NCBI GenBank assembly: GCA_003586115.2
Contig: QVOM02000042.1
Span: forward strand, 78,465,868-78,529,867
From: Salvator merianae
Lineage: Eukaryota; Chordata; Lepidosauria; Squamata; Teiidae
Reading direction: 5' to 3'
Length of the DNA: 64,000 nt
Part shown: positions 1-9,009 of the stretch, in pieces
Layout: each line of letters starts with the position of its first letter
How positions within the stretch are numbered: position 1 is the stretch's first letter
Translations under genes and position numbers: made by a program
The notes under the pieces: generated by a model
Seen by the model: only the letters and a program-made list of their open reading frames with translations
Database searches by the model: none
Told to the model about the DNA's origin: nothing

Positions 1-374
1 AATTTTACAATTTTAGGAGCTGCCTCCCCCCCTAAAAGATCTGTAAAATGGCTTAGTGGCAGAGATTAAATTCAAGCAGGGAGGAATACAAAAAACTCCC
101 CTGTCAAGTAATTGCATGATTTGTCACCCATATGAATAAGTGATTGATTATTAATCCTTGAGGTTTGGGATGGGAAGGAAGTAGCACCAGACCTCTCCCT
201 ATGGGCCCATGCGTGTGTTCATCCGGGGGGGGGGCTTTTATATAAATCCACATAAGTCAGTCCATGTTTCTGAATATGTGCATAATAGATACATATTCTG
301 AGAACAGGCATGCTGCGTTTGTTGTCGGCCAGATAAAGCTGGCAGTCCTCGTTGTTCCTCCCTTGTGATTTCAT

Positions 375-560
375 ATAAATGTGCATTTAATTTTGCATTT
401 TTATCCCATCCCATTCCCTAAATGTTCTGGGTGGCTACAAACAAACATATCAGTCATGTAAAACTCCAAAATATATAAAACATGTAAAAGGTGAAAACAG
501 CAGGCTGCAGCAGGTTGTTCCTTCTCCTCTGGTTCCTGATGCAACAAGATGATTCTTCCA
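375..560 (+). repeat. 5'-flank segment of the duplicated V unit (copy 1)
   Basis: This stretch matches about 4060-4225 and 7340-7500, which lie just upstream of V2 and V3. It shares the motifs TGTTCTGGGTGGCTACAAA and CAACAAGATGATTCT with them. It is part of the block duplicated with V1-V3. Here it is separated from V1 by an insertion of about 820 bp (556-1380). Positions 1-374 before it hold no recognisable gene, only AT-rich sequence and a G run near 226-235. Confidence 0.7.
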
Positions 561-770
561 TACTGGTTAGTCAACTGAACAAGTTTATCATGCAATTAAT
601 TGGCAGAGAACAATTTGGTTTCCTCCCTGACAAATTAATCTCTGACCCCATGGGAATAGTTCTAAACTCTCTTCACCACAGTAAATATTCTTCCTCTCTC
701 TTTTTTCTTTAGATTTCTATAAAGCCTTTGATTCAATTAGCCACATACACTCAAACATATGGAATTTGGC
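556..770 (+). mobile_element. L1-like LINE reverse transcriptase fragment
   Basis: The + strand reads through interrupted frames with L1 ORF2 motifs: a stretch with LVSQLNKF and EQFGFLPDK, then DFYKAFDSI (compare the L1 pattern D.EKAFD). A second diverged copy of the same piece lies at about 3700-3890. Stops and length show a dead fragment. Confidence 0.7.
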
Positions 771-774
771 TCCC

Positions 775-1378
775 AATTTAGTTTCAGTTTATTGATTAGT
801 CCAAGGACCATATCAACTTTATACATAAAAATCAATTTGAAAACATTAAAACATTAAAAGAATACAAAATTGCTATTCCAGTATAATACAGAAAAATAAA
901 ATTAAAATCCTATGTTGGTTGATTGTCTGGGCTTGAACCTTCTGACCTTTGGAATAAACAGGTGAGTAACTAATCTTTTATTTGGGAGGACCTTTGCAAT
1001 AAAAGCACTACCTGTTTTGTTGTATAAGGGTTTGGGCCCTTGAATAGGAAATAAATTTTAGCCTTTTGGGGCCAAAGGTTCTTGTTGGCCAGGTGTGGTT
1101 TGAGGTGTTTGTCTCTTGCAGCTGTGTACAGACTGCAGGGGAGCAAGATGTGTGTGACATTTTCAATCTCGGCAGTTCCACAAATGCAGGTTCTTTCATT
1201 GTATGGAAGATTTTGATATCTTCCTAATTTAGCCATACAATTCAGTTGTTCAAAATGGGCTCGAGTGAAAACTCTTCTTAAATTAGGTGCCATGGTAAAT
1301 TCTAGATATTTCTCTTGGTAAAACACCTGTTTGTTAGAAGCTAGCAAGCCATTTAAGAGATTTAACATTGGCTAGTTT
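775..1378 (-). mobile_element. 3'-terminal fragment of a non-LTR retrotransposon
   Basis: The minus strand encodes 132 residues (1368-970) ending in a Cys/His cluster, RTCICG..E...H.LLPC..Y..AR. This resembles the C-terminal zinc-binding end of LINE polyproteins. Downstream of it, also in minus orientation, is an AT-rich tail. The clade cannot be assigned. The fragment is 5'-truncated and sits inside the V1 upstream flank, which V2 and V3 lack at that point. Confidence 0.55.
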
Positions 1379-1546
1379 GGCGATATCATTTTGTGCATTG
1401 ATATCGTAAACTCGTTGTGTGAAGGTTGTCTTAGAAAGGTTGAAGGTTGCCCTTCGCCTCCACTTCCTGATTCAACAAGATGGTTTTCAACCTGCTGTGG
1501 GTGGAAGTGCAGAGGGAGGGGCCTCCACTGGGAGCTTGAAGGTGGT

Positions 1547-1583
1547 AGTGGATCACCAATTTCACTGTTCATCTATGAAAATC
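1547..1583 (+). promoter_or_regulatory. Putative V1 promoter (degenerate decamer and mutated TATA)
   Basis: AGTGGATCAC at 1547-1556 is a weak match to the Vbeta decamer AGTGAYRTCA. TATGAAAATC at 1574-1583 aligns with TATAAAAATC of V2 and V3, so the TATA-like box carries an A-to-G change here. The leader ATG is at 1618. The assignment is by alignment with the sister units and by analogy with V4. Confidence 0.35.
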
Positions 1584-1617
1584 CATCAAAAGATCCTTTG
1601 CAGCTCTTGGGAACAGA

Positions 1618-2061
1618 ATGTGGATTAGATGGTGGGCAATTGCTTGCTTTTTGGAAATAGGTAAGACTTCTGCTCAAAGTTCCCCTCAAGGCTGCTTTGG
1701 GAGTTCCTACTGGTGCCATAGTCCAGCCATCCTGACCCCCCAAACTTAACAAAATGTCTTCTCTTCCAGGATGCACAAATGCAGGAATCACCCAGCCACC
1801 AAGTATGATGCTTCACAATGGCAAAAATGTCACCCTGGAATGCACACAGGACAACGGCCACAACCGGATGCTCTGGTTCTGGCAAAAGAAAAGGCAACAT
1901 CTACAGCTTCTCTACAATTTCTATTTGAAAGAGGAGCAACAGAAAGGTGAAAAGCCTGACCGTTTTAGAGCAGAGCAGCCCGAAACGCATATTCTCAAAT
2001 TACACATTTCTTCTGCAAAGCAGGAAGATTCAGCTGTGTATTTCTGTGCAAGCAGCTTAGA
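1618..2061 (+). CDS. TRBV: T-cell receptor beta V segment (V1)
   Basis: Germline V cassette for the TCR beta chain; after RAG joining it encodes CDR1, CDR2 and part of CDR3. Leader exon 1618-1660 (43 nt, MWIRWWAIACFLEI plus one base) ends at a GTAAG donor; the 109-bp intron ends in TTCTCTTCCAG; the V exon is 1770-2061. The frame is open. It shows the first Cys (TLEC), the core Trp (MLWFW), an N-glycosylation sequon (NVT), CDR1 NGHNR and the 3' motif DSAVYFCASS. The usual WYRQ after CDR1 is WFWQ, so Arg43 is replaced by Trp. It is followed directly by a 23-type RSS and looks functional. It is the most diverged of the V1-V3 trio (HNGKN, QKKRQ and LKEEQQ where the others have HKGKN, ERKGQ and KEEKQ). 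Family assignment is by motifs, not by a search. Confidence 0.9.
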
Positions 2062-2100
2062 CACAGCATTTCAAAGTAACCACTTCTTCCTGCAAAAACC
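2062..2100 (+). promoter_or_regulatory. V1 recombination signal sequence, 23-bp spacer
   Basis: Heptamer CACAGCA (2062-2068), 23-bp spacer (2069-2091), nonamer GCAAAAACC (2092-2100). This is the V-side RSS used by RAG1/2. The heptamer differs from CACAGTG in two bases, but the first four (CACA) are kept. Confidence 0.9.
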
Positions 2101-2480
2101 TTATCCCATCTCACTCTGTGTGTGTGTGTATGGGGGTACTGGTCTGGTGCCCAGGCAGCCTGATGGTTAACCCTTTCCAGATCTCACAATGCTCCCATTC
2201 AAAATCATCTGCCGAAATAGATGCTGCTTTAAGGAACATTTACACTGGCTGGGATCTGAAACTAGTAGGATCTCAGCAGGTGTGATATTCCAAAAACAAT
2301 CTGTAGGCTCAATAAAACTGAAAAGATAGAGGACTGCCCCATTTTCTCCATTTTGTTTCCCATTAGTTTAGTATATCATTATGTCATTATTTTTATTACT
2401 ACCATTAATTTGAGCCCCACCGCCTGCCCTCCCTCCCTTTTTCTCTTTCTCACACACACATAAAGCTTTAGATGCTCTTG
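2101..2480 (+). repeat. 3' flank of V1, shared within the duplicated unit
   Basis: About 2110-2190 is nearly identical to the sequence after V2 (4960-5035) and V3 (8120-8200). About 2205-2430 matches 6845-7075, the displaced V2 flank, including GCTGGGATCTGAAACTAG and ATTACTACCATTAATTTGA. It ends in a short pyrimidine-rich tract (about 2420-2460) at the place where the other units carry long microsatellites. Confidence 0.7.
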
Positions 2481-2489
2481 AGTCTTCCA

Positions 2490-4090
2490 AAATAGCTAAG
2501 GCCCAATTGTACTTAAAAAACAAATTTTATAGCAAAGGCAATTGCAACTCTAAATTCCTAGCATCTATGCTTTGTAAAAGATACCAGAAGCAATTTATCA
2601 TTGAAATTTATTCCAAAACTCTTAAAACAAAGGTAACAGCAAATCACTCTATTTTGAAGCTCCTTCTGATGAAATACAGCAATTCCCCTCTTCTGTTGAA
2701 TGGTCTAAACTTACCCTACAATAACAACATCAGCTTGGTACCCCAATCACAAGAGAGAAAATAAGCGCTACCATTAAAAATCTCAAAAATGGTACTCCTC
2801 AGGTCCAGATGGTTTTTTATACGACATTCTGTGATATTATAGACCCTAAATTAGCCTTAGTGTTTAATGAAATTTTTAAGTGGAAACCCATACCAGAAAT
2901 TTGGAAAGATGCTCAAACTTTCAGCTGTCTGAAACCAGGTCATCCACCTGCTGATAAGGAATCATACCATTGTATTTCTCTTACTAATCAAGGGTGTGTT
3001 CAGACAGGCCCTTTTGATCACCTTCCAAGAACATCTAAGCCGGGAAGTCCATAAAGACTTACCTGGAAGACTTTACCTGGAAGATCTTGCGTCTCCTGAC
3101 ATCTGCCTGGGTCGATTCTTCCATATTTGCCTTTTCAGTGTTCTCAGGTCACCTTAGAGCTGTACGAGGAGCACCTCAACCAATCACAGCCTTGCAGGAA
3201 CCCATGGGACAATAGCACAGGAAGGGAGGGGCACTAATGACTACTTGCCGGTGCCTGGAAACTTTTCAAGCTCCTATCCTGCCTTCTCCACATAAAAAGT
3301 ACACTGGATTTTAGTAGAGAGGTGTAGGAGAGAGAGTGATATGTTTCACTGAGGCATTGTAGAATTGGAGAAAAAGGGAGGGGAACCAGCGAGCTCTTTA
3401 CATTGACTTCTTTACATTAGGAATGCACAATTTCTCATAACAAGGAGGGAGGAGAGAGAGAGAAACTTGATGGGGTTTTTTGAAAACAGAAAAACCTGGC
3501 AGTTAGGAGTCAAGGACTTGGAAACTGCCTGTGCAGAGAGTGGCCAATCAGTGAGCAGTTACATCACTGAAAGGCCTCAATGGCTAACTGGGTGTGGAAG
3601 GGTTTTTTCCCTGTGCTCCCAAGAATTATTCACTCCTATCATGCAGGCAATGTTAAAAATCACTATCTAAACACACCTCAAGACTACAAAATATTCACTT
3701 CCATTTTGGTTAGTCAACTGTACAAATTTATCACACAATTAATTGGCAAAGAACAATTTGGTTTCCTCCCTGACAAATTTAAACTCACATACCATAAGAA
3801 TAATTTGAAATTCTCTTGACCACAGTAAACATTCTCCCTCCCCTCTAGCTTTTTTTCTTTAGATTTCTATAAAGCCTTTGATTCAATTAGCCAACCTTCA
3901 ATTAGCCACATACAGTCCAACATATGGAATTTGTCTCCCAACTTATTAAAATTACGAAAAACATATATAGTGGGTCAAAATCTTCTGTCTCTATTAAGGG
4001 TCTCACTTCCACACCGTTCCATGTTGGCAGAGGGACAAAGCAAGGTTGTCCTCATTCCCCCACACTCTTGGCATTTTTATCCCACCCAAT
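2490..4090 (+). mobile_element. L1-like LINE ORF2 relic, split by a MITE
   Basis: Plus-strand frames show an L1 ORF2 linker region (from about 2507), then ISATIKNLKNGTPQ (about 2760), WKDAQ and YHCISLTNQ (to about 2990). After a 0.7-kb MITE the same protein continues as DYKIFTSILVSQLYKF and GKEQFGFLPDK (3686-3775), DFYKAFDSI (about 3860) and a piece like RGTKQGCPHSP (about 4030). Several frameshifts and stops make it a dead copy. Its 3' part merges into the V2 upstream flank, so the insertion pre-dates at least one V duplication. Confidence 0.75.
2991..3678. mobile_element. MITE inserted in the L1 relic
   Basis: Its inverted ends are GGGTGTGTTCAGACAGG and, at the far side, CTATCTAAACACACCT. 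The L1 reading resumes exactly after it, which marks the insertion. It is a relative of the elements at 5837-6661 and 39362-40192, sharing the blocks CAATCACAGCCTTG and GCACACTGGACTTTAGTA (with small changes). No transposase is encoded. Confidence 0.75.
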
Positions 4091-4393
4091 TGTCTAAGTG
4101 CTCTGGGTGGTTACAAAGAAATATATCAGTCAAACATGTAAAACTCCAAAATATATAAAACATGCAAAAAGTGAAATCAGCAGGTTGCACCTTCTCCTCC
4201 GCTTCCTTATGCAACAAGATGATTCTCCTCCTGCATCGTTTTGTGCATTGATATCGTAAACTCTTTGTGTGAAGGTTGTCTTAGAAAGGTTGAAGGTTGC
4301 CCTTCACCTCCGCTTCCTGATGCAAGATGGTTTTCAACCTGCTGTGGCTGGAAGTGCAGAGGGAGGGGCCTCCACTGGGAGCTTGAAGGTGGT

Positions 4394-4430
4394 AGTAGAT
4401 CACCAATTTCACTGTTCAGCTATAAAAATC
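4394..4430 (+). promoter_or_regulatory. Putative V2 promoter (degenerate decamer and TATA box)
   Basis: AGTAGATCAC (4394-4403) aligns with the decamer-like sites of V1 and V3. TATAAAAATC (4421-4430) lies 35 bp before the leader ATG at 4465. The element is inferred by position and comparison. Confidence 0.4.
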
Positions 4431-4464
4431 CGCCAAAAGGTCCTTTGCAGCTCTTGGAAACAGA

Positions 4465-4910
4465 ATGTGGATTAGATGGTGGGCAATTGCTTGCTTTTTG
4501 GAAATAGGTAAGACTTCTGCTAAAAATTCCCTTCAAGGCTGCTTTGGGAGTTCCTACTGGTGCCATAATCCAGCCACCCTGACCCCCCCCAAACTTAACA
4601 AAATGTCTTCTCTTCCAGGATGCTCAAATGCAGGGATCACCCAGCCACCAAGTATGATGCTTCACAAGGGCAAAAATGTCAGCCTGGAATGCACACAGGA
4701 CAACGGCCACGACCAGATGTTTTGGTTCTGGGAGAGGAAAGGGCAACATCTACAGCTTCTCTACAATTTCTATTACAAAGAGGAGAAACAGAAAAGTGAA
4801 AAGCCTGATCGTTTTAGAGCTGAGCAGCCCGAAACGCATATTCTCAAATTACACATTTCTTCCGCAAAGCAAGAAGATTCAGCTGTGTATTTCTGTGCAA
4901 GCAGCTTAGA
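4465..4910 (+). CDS. TRBV: T-cell receptor beta V segment (V2)
   Basis: Second copy of the V1-V3 trio. Leader exon 4465-4507 (identical leader peptide, MWIRWWAIACFLEI), 111-bp intron 4508-4618, V exon 4619-4910. The frame is intact: sequon NVS, first Cys in SLEC, CDR1 NGHDQ, core Trp in MFWFW, CDR2 around FYYKEE, second Cys in DSAVYFCASS. As in V1, Trp replaces Arg43 (WFWE). The intron length is a multiple of three and has no in-frame stop, so an unspliced transcript would stay open through the V exon. It differs from V3 at only five mature V residues (S/T, D/N, F/L, Y/F, P/H), mostly in or next to CDR1 and CDR2. RSS and splice sites look functional. Confidence 0.9.
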
Positions 4911-4949
4911 CACAGCATTTCAAAGCAACCACGTCTTCCTGCAAAAACC
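4911..4949 (+). promoter_or_regulatory. V2 recombination signal sequence, 23-bp spacer
   Basis: Heptamer CACAGCA (4911-4917), spacer 4918-4940 (23 bp), nonamer GCAAAAACC (4941-4949). Heptamer and nonamer are the same as in V1 and V3; the spacer differs by a few bases. Confidence 0.9.
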
Positions 4950-5039
4950 TTATCTCACCTCACTCTGTGTGTGTGTGTATGGGGGTACTGGTCTGGTGCC
5001 CAGGCAGCCTGATGGTTAACCCTTTCCAGATCTGCTAAT

Positions 5040-5836
5040 GCTGTCATTCGAAGGCTGTGGTCACACTTATTAAATAAGAAGACTTGAGGCCATCTCTGGC
5101 CACAAGAGATCATAAGTAAAAAGGGCATTCTGATTTATAATTATATAATTATAATTATATGCTTTGCTTGTTTCAGATTATCCCAGCACTGAAGCCGTTT
5201 CTTTCCTTTGCCTGGCTGTTTTTCAGGGTGTGATCACTGGGGAGGACTATAGGGGACATTTCCTGTACTTTCCGGGCAGGTCAGGGGAAGGGTTTTCTCT
5301 CACCTTGTCCAGCCAATTGCTGCTTCAGGAGGGGAGGAGTCCACCTCAAAAATCAGACATGGATAGAGAAGGAAAATATCTATTGTTGTTCCTTTTTAAG
5401 CTGCAATTCTTCAGTTCCCCTTTAATCTGCACTCAAATTATACCAATTCCCTCTTCATCCCTCCTTCTCTTGTTCTCAATTTCTTCAACTCTTTGCAGCA
5501 GGGAGGGGACAATTGCTACTGTGTTTTTCCCCTCTTTTTTTGTGAATAATTGCCTTGCCCTGTTTAGGGGCGGGAGGGCTTTCTTCCTGGTCTCTATAAA
5601 TGCAGGGCTGCAGGAAATAGTATATATAACCTAATAACTTTTATTCACATCCCAAAACTTCATGCTGTAGGTTTTAAGGGGAAAGCAGAGAAGCTTCAGT
5701 GCTTGGAATGGTAGGAATTTATTTTAAAAGTCAACCCCGTGTTGGGGAAAGACCTTGAGGGGCGGAACAGAGGGAAGGCATGGAAAAGAAATGGGAAAAA
5801 ATGAAGGAAATCTCCCCACGCCCAAACACAATCTAA
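5040..5836. other. Insertion in the V2 3' flank, no gene seen
   Basis: Sequence not present after V1 or V3. Together with the next MITE it pushes the rest of the shared 3' flank to 6845. The open frame at 5164-5634 has no recognisable motif. The class of inserted DNA is unknown. Confidence 0.5.
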
Positions 5837-6661
5837 GGTTGTGTTCAGACTAGGTATTTCAGTCCCCTTTGGGTGAATTTGACCCGGGGCGGGGGGGATA
5901 GGAAATAAGAAAATTTACCTTACCCTGCCTCCAAGGGCTTTCAAGCCTGTAAATATTCTCCCCTTCAACAGCTGGGAGAAAAAGTATTTCAGGTCATCTT
6001 AGAGCTCAGTGAGGAGAGCCTCCAGCAATCACAGCCTTGTGGGAGCCCATTGGACAATCTGACAGGGAGGGAGGGGCACCAGCAAGCTTTTGCTGGGTCT
6101 GGGAACTTTTGAAGATCGAAGGAAGCTGAAGTGCAACTAAAGAAATAACTTTATCCTGCCTTCTGTGCTTAAAAAGCACACTGGACTTTAGTAATGAGGT
6201 GGGGGGAGAGAGAATTGAGTAGAACATTTCACAGCCTTAGCTTGAAAGCATCCAACAATCGGACAGGGAAGGAGGGTCACCAGCAAGCTCTTGCCGGCAT
6301 CAGGAACTTTTGAACTCAATTAAATAGATCTGCAAAAACAACTCCTATTCTGCCTTTAGATTATTTCTAAAGTACACTGGCTTTCTTATAAGGAGGAGTG
6401 AGGAGAGAGAGAAACTTGACATTTCTTTTCCAAACAAAAAAAAAATGACAGTTAAGGAGTTGGAAACTGCTTCAGCAAAGAGATGGGGATTTCATACTCA
6501 GTGGCCAATCAGTGAGCAGAACCCTTTGCAGGTTGCACTACAGGTGAGTAGAATTGGCTCAAGCGTCTAACTATGTTTGGAAGGCTTTTTTTCTGTGTGC
6601 CGAGCAACTATTCACCTCTTTTATGCAGGCGATTTTAAAAATTGCTAGTCTGAACACACCC
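5837..6661. mobile_element. MITE with GGTTGTGTTCAGACTAG ends
   Basis: Left end GGTTGTGTTCAGACTAG and right end CTAGTCTGAACACACCC are inverted copies of each other. The internal blocks (CAATCACAGCCTTG, CACACTGGACTTTAGTAATG) match 2991-3678 and 39362-40192. No coding capacity. The flanking TAA and TAT suggest a 3-bp target duplication, but this is weak. Confidence 0.7.
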
Positions 6662-6844
6662 TATGAAATGATTGCCAGGGAAGGGGGCAATCAGCAGGAA
6701 AGGAAGAGGAGCAGAAAAAAGTATGCAAGGATAGAACTGAGAACCAAGAGCAAATGGAAAAACAAGCATTATTTTCCATGGGTGTGGACAAGCCTCAAGC
6801 TTAATGTGGGAAAAATTTGGATTATAGAAGTCTGTTCTGACCAC

Positions 6845-7079
6845 AGTTGAAATCTTCTGCCGAAACAGATGCTGCCTTAAGAAACATTATGACTGGCTGG
6901 GATCTGAAACTAGAAGTCTGACTGAAGTAGGACTTCAAGGAGGTGTGATATTTGGAAAAAAATCTGTAGGGTCATAAGAACTGAAAGGACAGAGGACTGC
7001 CCCATTATCTTCATTTTTGTTCCCATTAGTTTGGTACATCATTTTGTTATTATTTTTATTACTACCATTAATTTGAGCC
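6845..7079 (+). repeat. Displaced 3' flank of the V2 unit
   Basis: It aligns with 2205-2430 downstream of V1 (CTGGCTGGGATCTGAAACTAG, GAGGACTGCCCCATT, ATTACTACCATTAATTTGAG). It belongs to the V2 unit but lies 1.8 kb from V2 because of the insertions at 5040-6661. Confidence 0.7.
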
Positions 7080-7082
7080 TCT

Positions 7083-7142
<60 letters not shown>

Positions 7143-7222
7143 TTTCTTCCTTCCTTCCTTCCTTCCATCCTTTCTTTTTTCCTTCCCTTTCCTTCCTTCC
7201 TTCCTCTCTCTCTCTCTCTCTC
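7080..7222 (+). repeat. (CTTT)n / (CTTC)n / (CT)n microsatellite
   Basis: About 60 bases of CTTT repeats, then CTTC-rich and CT-rich tracts. Long open frames on both strands here are low-complexity artefacts (runs of Ser-Phe-Leu or Lys-Glu-Arg). The tract occupies the same place in the unit as the shorter tracts at about 2420-2460 and 8273-8337. Confidence 0.95.
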
Positions 7223-7289
7223 TTAGTTGCACGCACACACATAATGACAAGAGGTAACACCTGTCACAAGAAAGATAACTGCCTGCCTG

Positions 7290-7500
7290 CAGCTTTCCAT
7301 TCCATGTTGGCAGAGGGACAAAGCAAGATTGTCCTCTTTCCCCCACACTCTTGGCATTTTTATCCGACCTACCCTATTCACCAAGTGTTCTGGGTGGCTA
7401 CAAACAAATATATCAGTCAAAATATATAAAGCATGTAAAAAGTGAAAACAGCAGGCTGCAGCTTCTCCTCTACTTCCTGATTCAACAAGATGATTCTCAT
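7290..7500 (+). repeat. 5'-flank segment of the V3 unit
   Basis: Matches 375-560 and 4020-4225, including TTGGCAGAGGGACAAAGCAA and TGTTCTGGGTGGCTACAAA. The first part also matches L1 reverse transcriptase (RGT.QGCP-like). It joins directly to the V3 proximal promoter, lacking the block with ATTGATATCGTAAACTC that V1 and V2 have in between. Confidence 0.7.
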
Positions 7501-7556
7501 TCTGCTGTGGCTGGAAGTGCAGAGGGAGGGGCCTCGACTGGGAGCTTGAAGGTGGT

Positions 7557-7593
7557 AGTGGATCACCAGTTTCACTGTTCAGCTATAAAAATC
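7557..7593 (+). promoter_or_regulatory. Putative V3 promoter (degenerate decamer and TATA box)
   Basis: AGTGGATCAC (7557-7566) and TATAAAAATC (7584-7593), the latter 35 bp before the leader ATG at 7628. The arrangement is the same as in V2. Confidence 0.4.
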
Positions 7594-7627
7594 CACCAAA
7601 AGATCCTTTGCAGCTCTTGGGAACAGA

Positions 7628-8071
7628 ATGTGGATTAGATGGTGGGCAATTGCTTGCTTTTTGGAAATAGGTAAGACTTCTGCTCAAAGTTCCCCTCAAG
7701 GCTGCTTTGGAAGTTCCTACTGGTGCCATAGTCCAGCCACCCCCACCCCCCAAACATAACAAAATGTCTTCTCTTCCAGGATGCTCAAATGCAGGGATCA
7801 CCCAGCCACCAAGTATGATGCTTCACAAGGGCAAAAATGTCACCCTGGAATGCACACAGGACAACGGCCACAACCAGATGCTTTGGTTCTGGGAGAGAAA
7901 AGGGCAACATCTACAGCTTCTCTACAATTTCTATTTCAAAGAAGAGAAACAGAAAAGTGAAAAGCATGATCGTTTTAGAGCTGAGCAGCCCGAAACGCAT
8001 ATTCTCAAATTACACATTTCTTCCGCAAAGCAAGAAGATTCAGCTGTGTATTTCTGTGCAAGCAGCTTAGA
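7628..8071 (+). CDS. TRBV: T-cell receptor beta V segment (V3)
   Basis: Third copy of the trio. Leader exon 7628-7670, 109-bp intron, V exon 7780-8071, all with canonical GT/AG sites. The frame is open: sequon NVT, TLEC, CDR1 NGHNQ, core Trp in MLWFW, CDR2 around FYFKEE, and DSAVYFCASS at the 3' end. Trp replaces Arg43 (WFWE), as in V1 and V2. It is nearly identical to V2, which implies recent duplication or gene conversion. A perfect 23-spacer RSS follows. It is judged functional from sequence alone. Confidence 0.9.
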
Positions 8072-8110
8072 CACAGCATTTCAAAGCAACCACGTCTTCC
8101 TGCAAAAACC
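8072..8110 (+). promoter_or_regulatory. V3 recombination signal sequence, 23-bp spacer
   Basis: Heptamer CACAGCA (8072-8078), spacer 8079-8101, nonamer GCAAAAACC (8102-8110). Confidence 0.9.
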
Positions 8111-8272
8111 TTATCTCATCTCACTCTGTGTGTGTGTGTATGGGGGTACTGGTCTGGTGCCCAGGCAGCCTGATGGTTAACCCTTTCCAGATCTGCTTGA
8201 TGCTCTCATTTGAAATCTTAATTATGAAAAATACATGATTTGTTATTATTTTATTACTACCATTAATTTGAC

Positions 8273-8345
8273 CCCTTCCTTCCTTCCTTCCTTCCTTCCT
8301 TCCTTCCTTCCTTCCTTCCTTCCTTCCTTCCTTCCTCTCTGTCNN
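8273..8345 (+). repeat. (CTTC)n microsatellite with assembly ambiguity
   Basis: Roughly sixteen CTTC repeats in the V3 3' flank, followed at 8344-8345 by two undetermined bases (NN). The true repeat length and the sequence just after it are uncertain. Confidence 0.95.
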
Positions 8346-9009
8346 CCTGTTGCAAGAAAGAGAACTGTTTGCCAGCAGATTTCATGGAAGGCCACATCAG
8401 TCTGATAGACCCATCCACCAGGAGGCTGTTCTTCTAGGGAACTGCTTGTCTGCATGGGACCAGGCAATGGGGCTGCCCCCATATGAAGGCACTAGAGCCC
8501 ACTCCAGAATAGTATCCTTAGTGTTCCTGTGGGTCGACTGGTGTGTGGCTACTCTGGTCTTTCTGGCACATGCAGCCCGGTGCCATTTTGCCAGGCTCCT
8601 TGAAATAGTACTTAACAATGGGATGTTTCTGGCTACTTTGGTGGTCAGGAACCTTTGTTCCCTGCCTCTAAAGTTGGGCTGGTAATGTCGGAGCACTTGT
8701 AGCTATTTTGTGCCAGCGAAATACCTGGATCTGTGTGTCATGTGATGATTTCTCTGGAATATCACCTGTTAACCTGGAGCCGGCCTCCACTCCAGCTACC
8801 CAGAGCTTTTACAGAAACCTAGCAGGAATTGTGGTGATATGTTGCACAAACTGTGGATAATTAACTTGTAAGCCTGTTGCAATTTGCATAAGCTTCCACC
8901 CAGCAAACCTAAACAAGGATGATCTTCAGTGTTTGCACCAACTGAGCACCAGCTGTGCCCAGGGTGAATGATTCTGCATATAAGCTCATTGCACATTAAG
9001 GTTGGCTCT
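8346..9009. other. Intergenic, no gene recognised
   Basis: Open frames of about 100 residues at 8350-8696 on both strands overlap each other and show no domain motif. Nothing else identifiable. Confidence 0.5.

Noticed and set aside
7031..7429. Long open frames rich in Ser/Phe/Leu or Lys/Glu/Arg
   Set aside because: They are translations of the (CTTT)n and (CTTC)n microsatellite.
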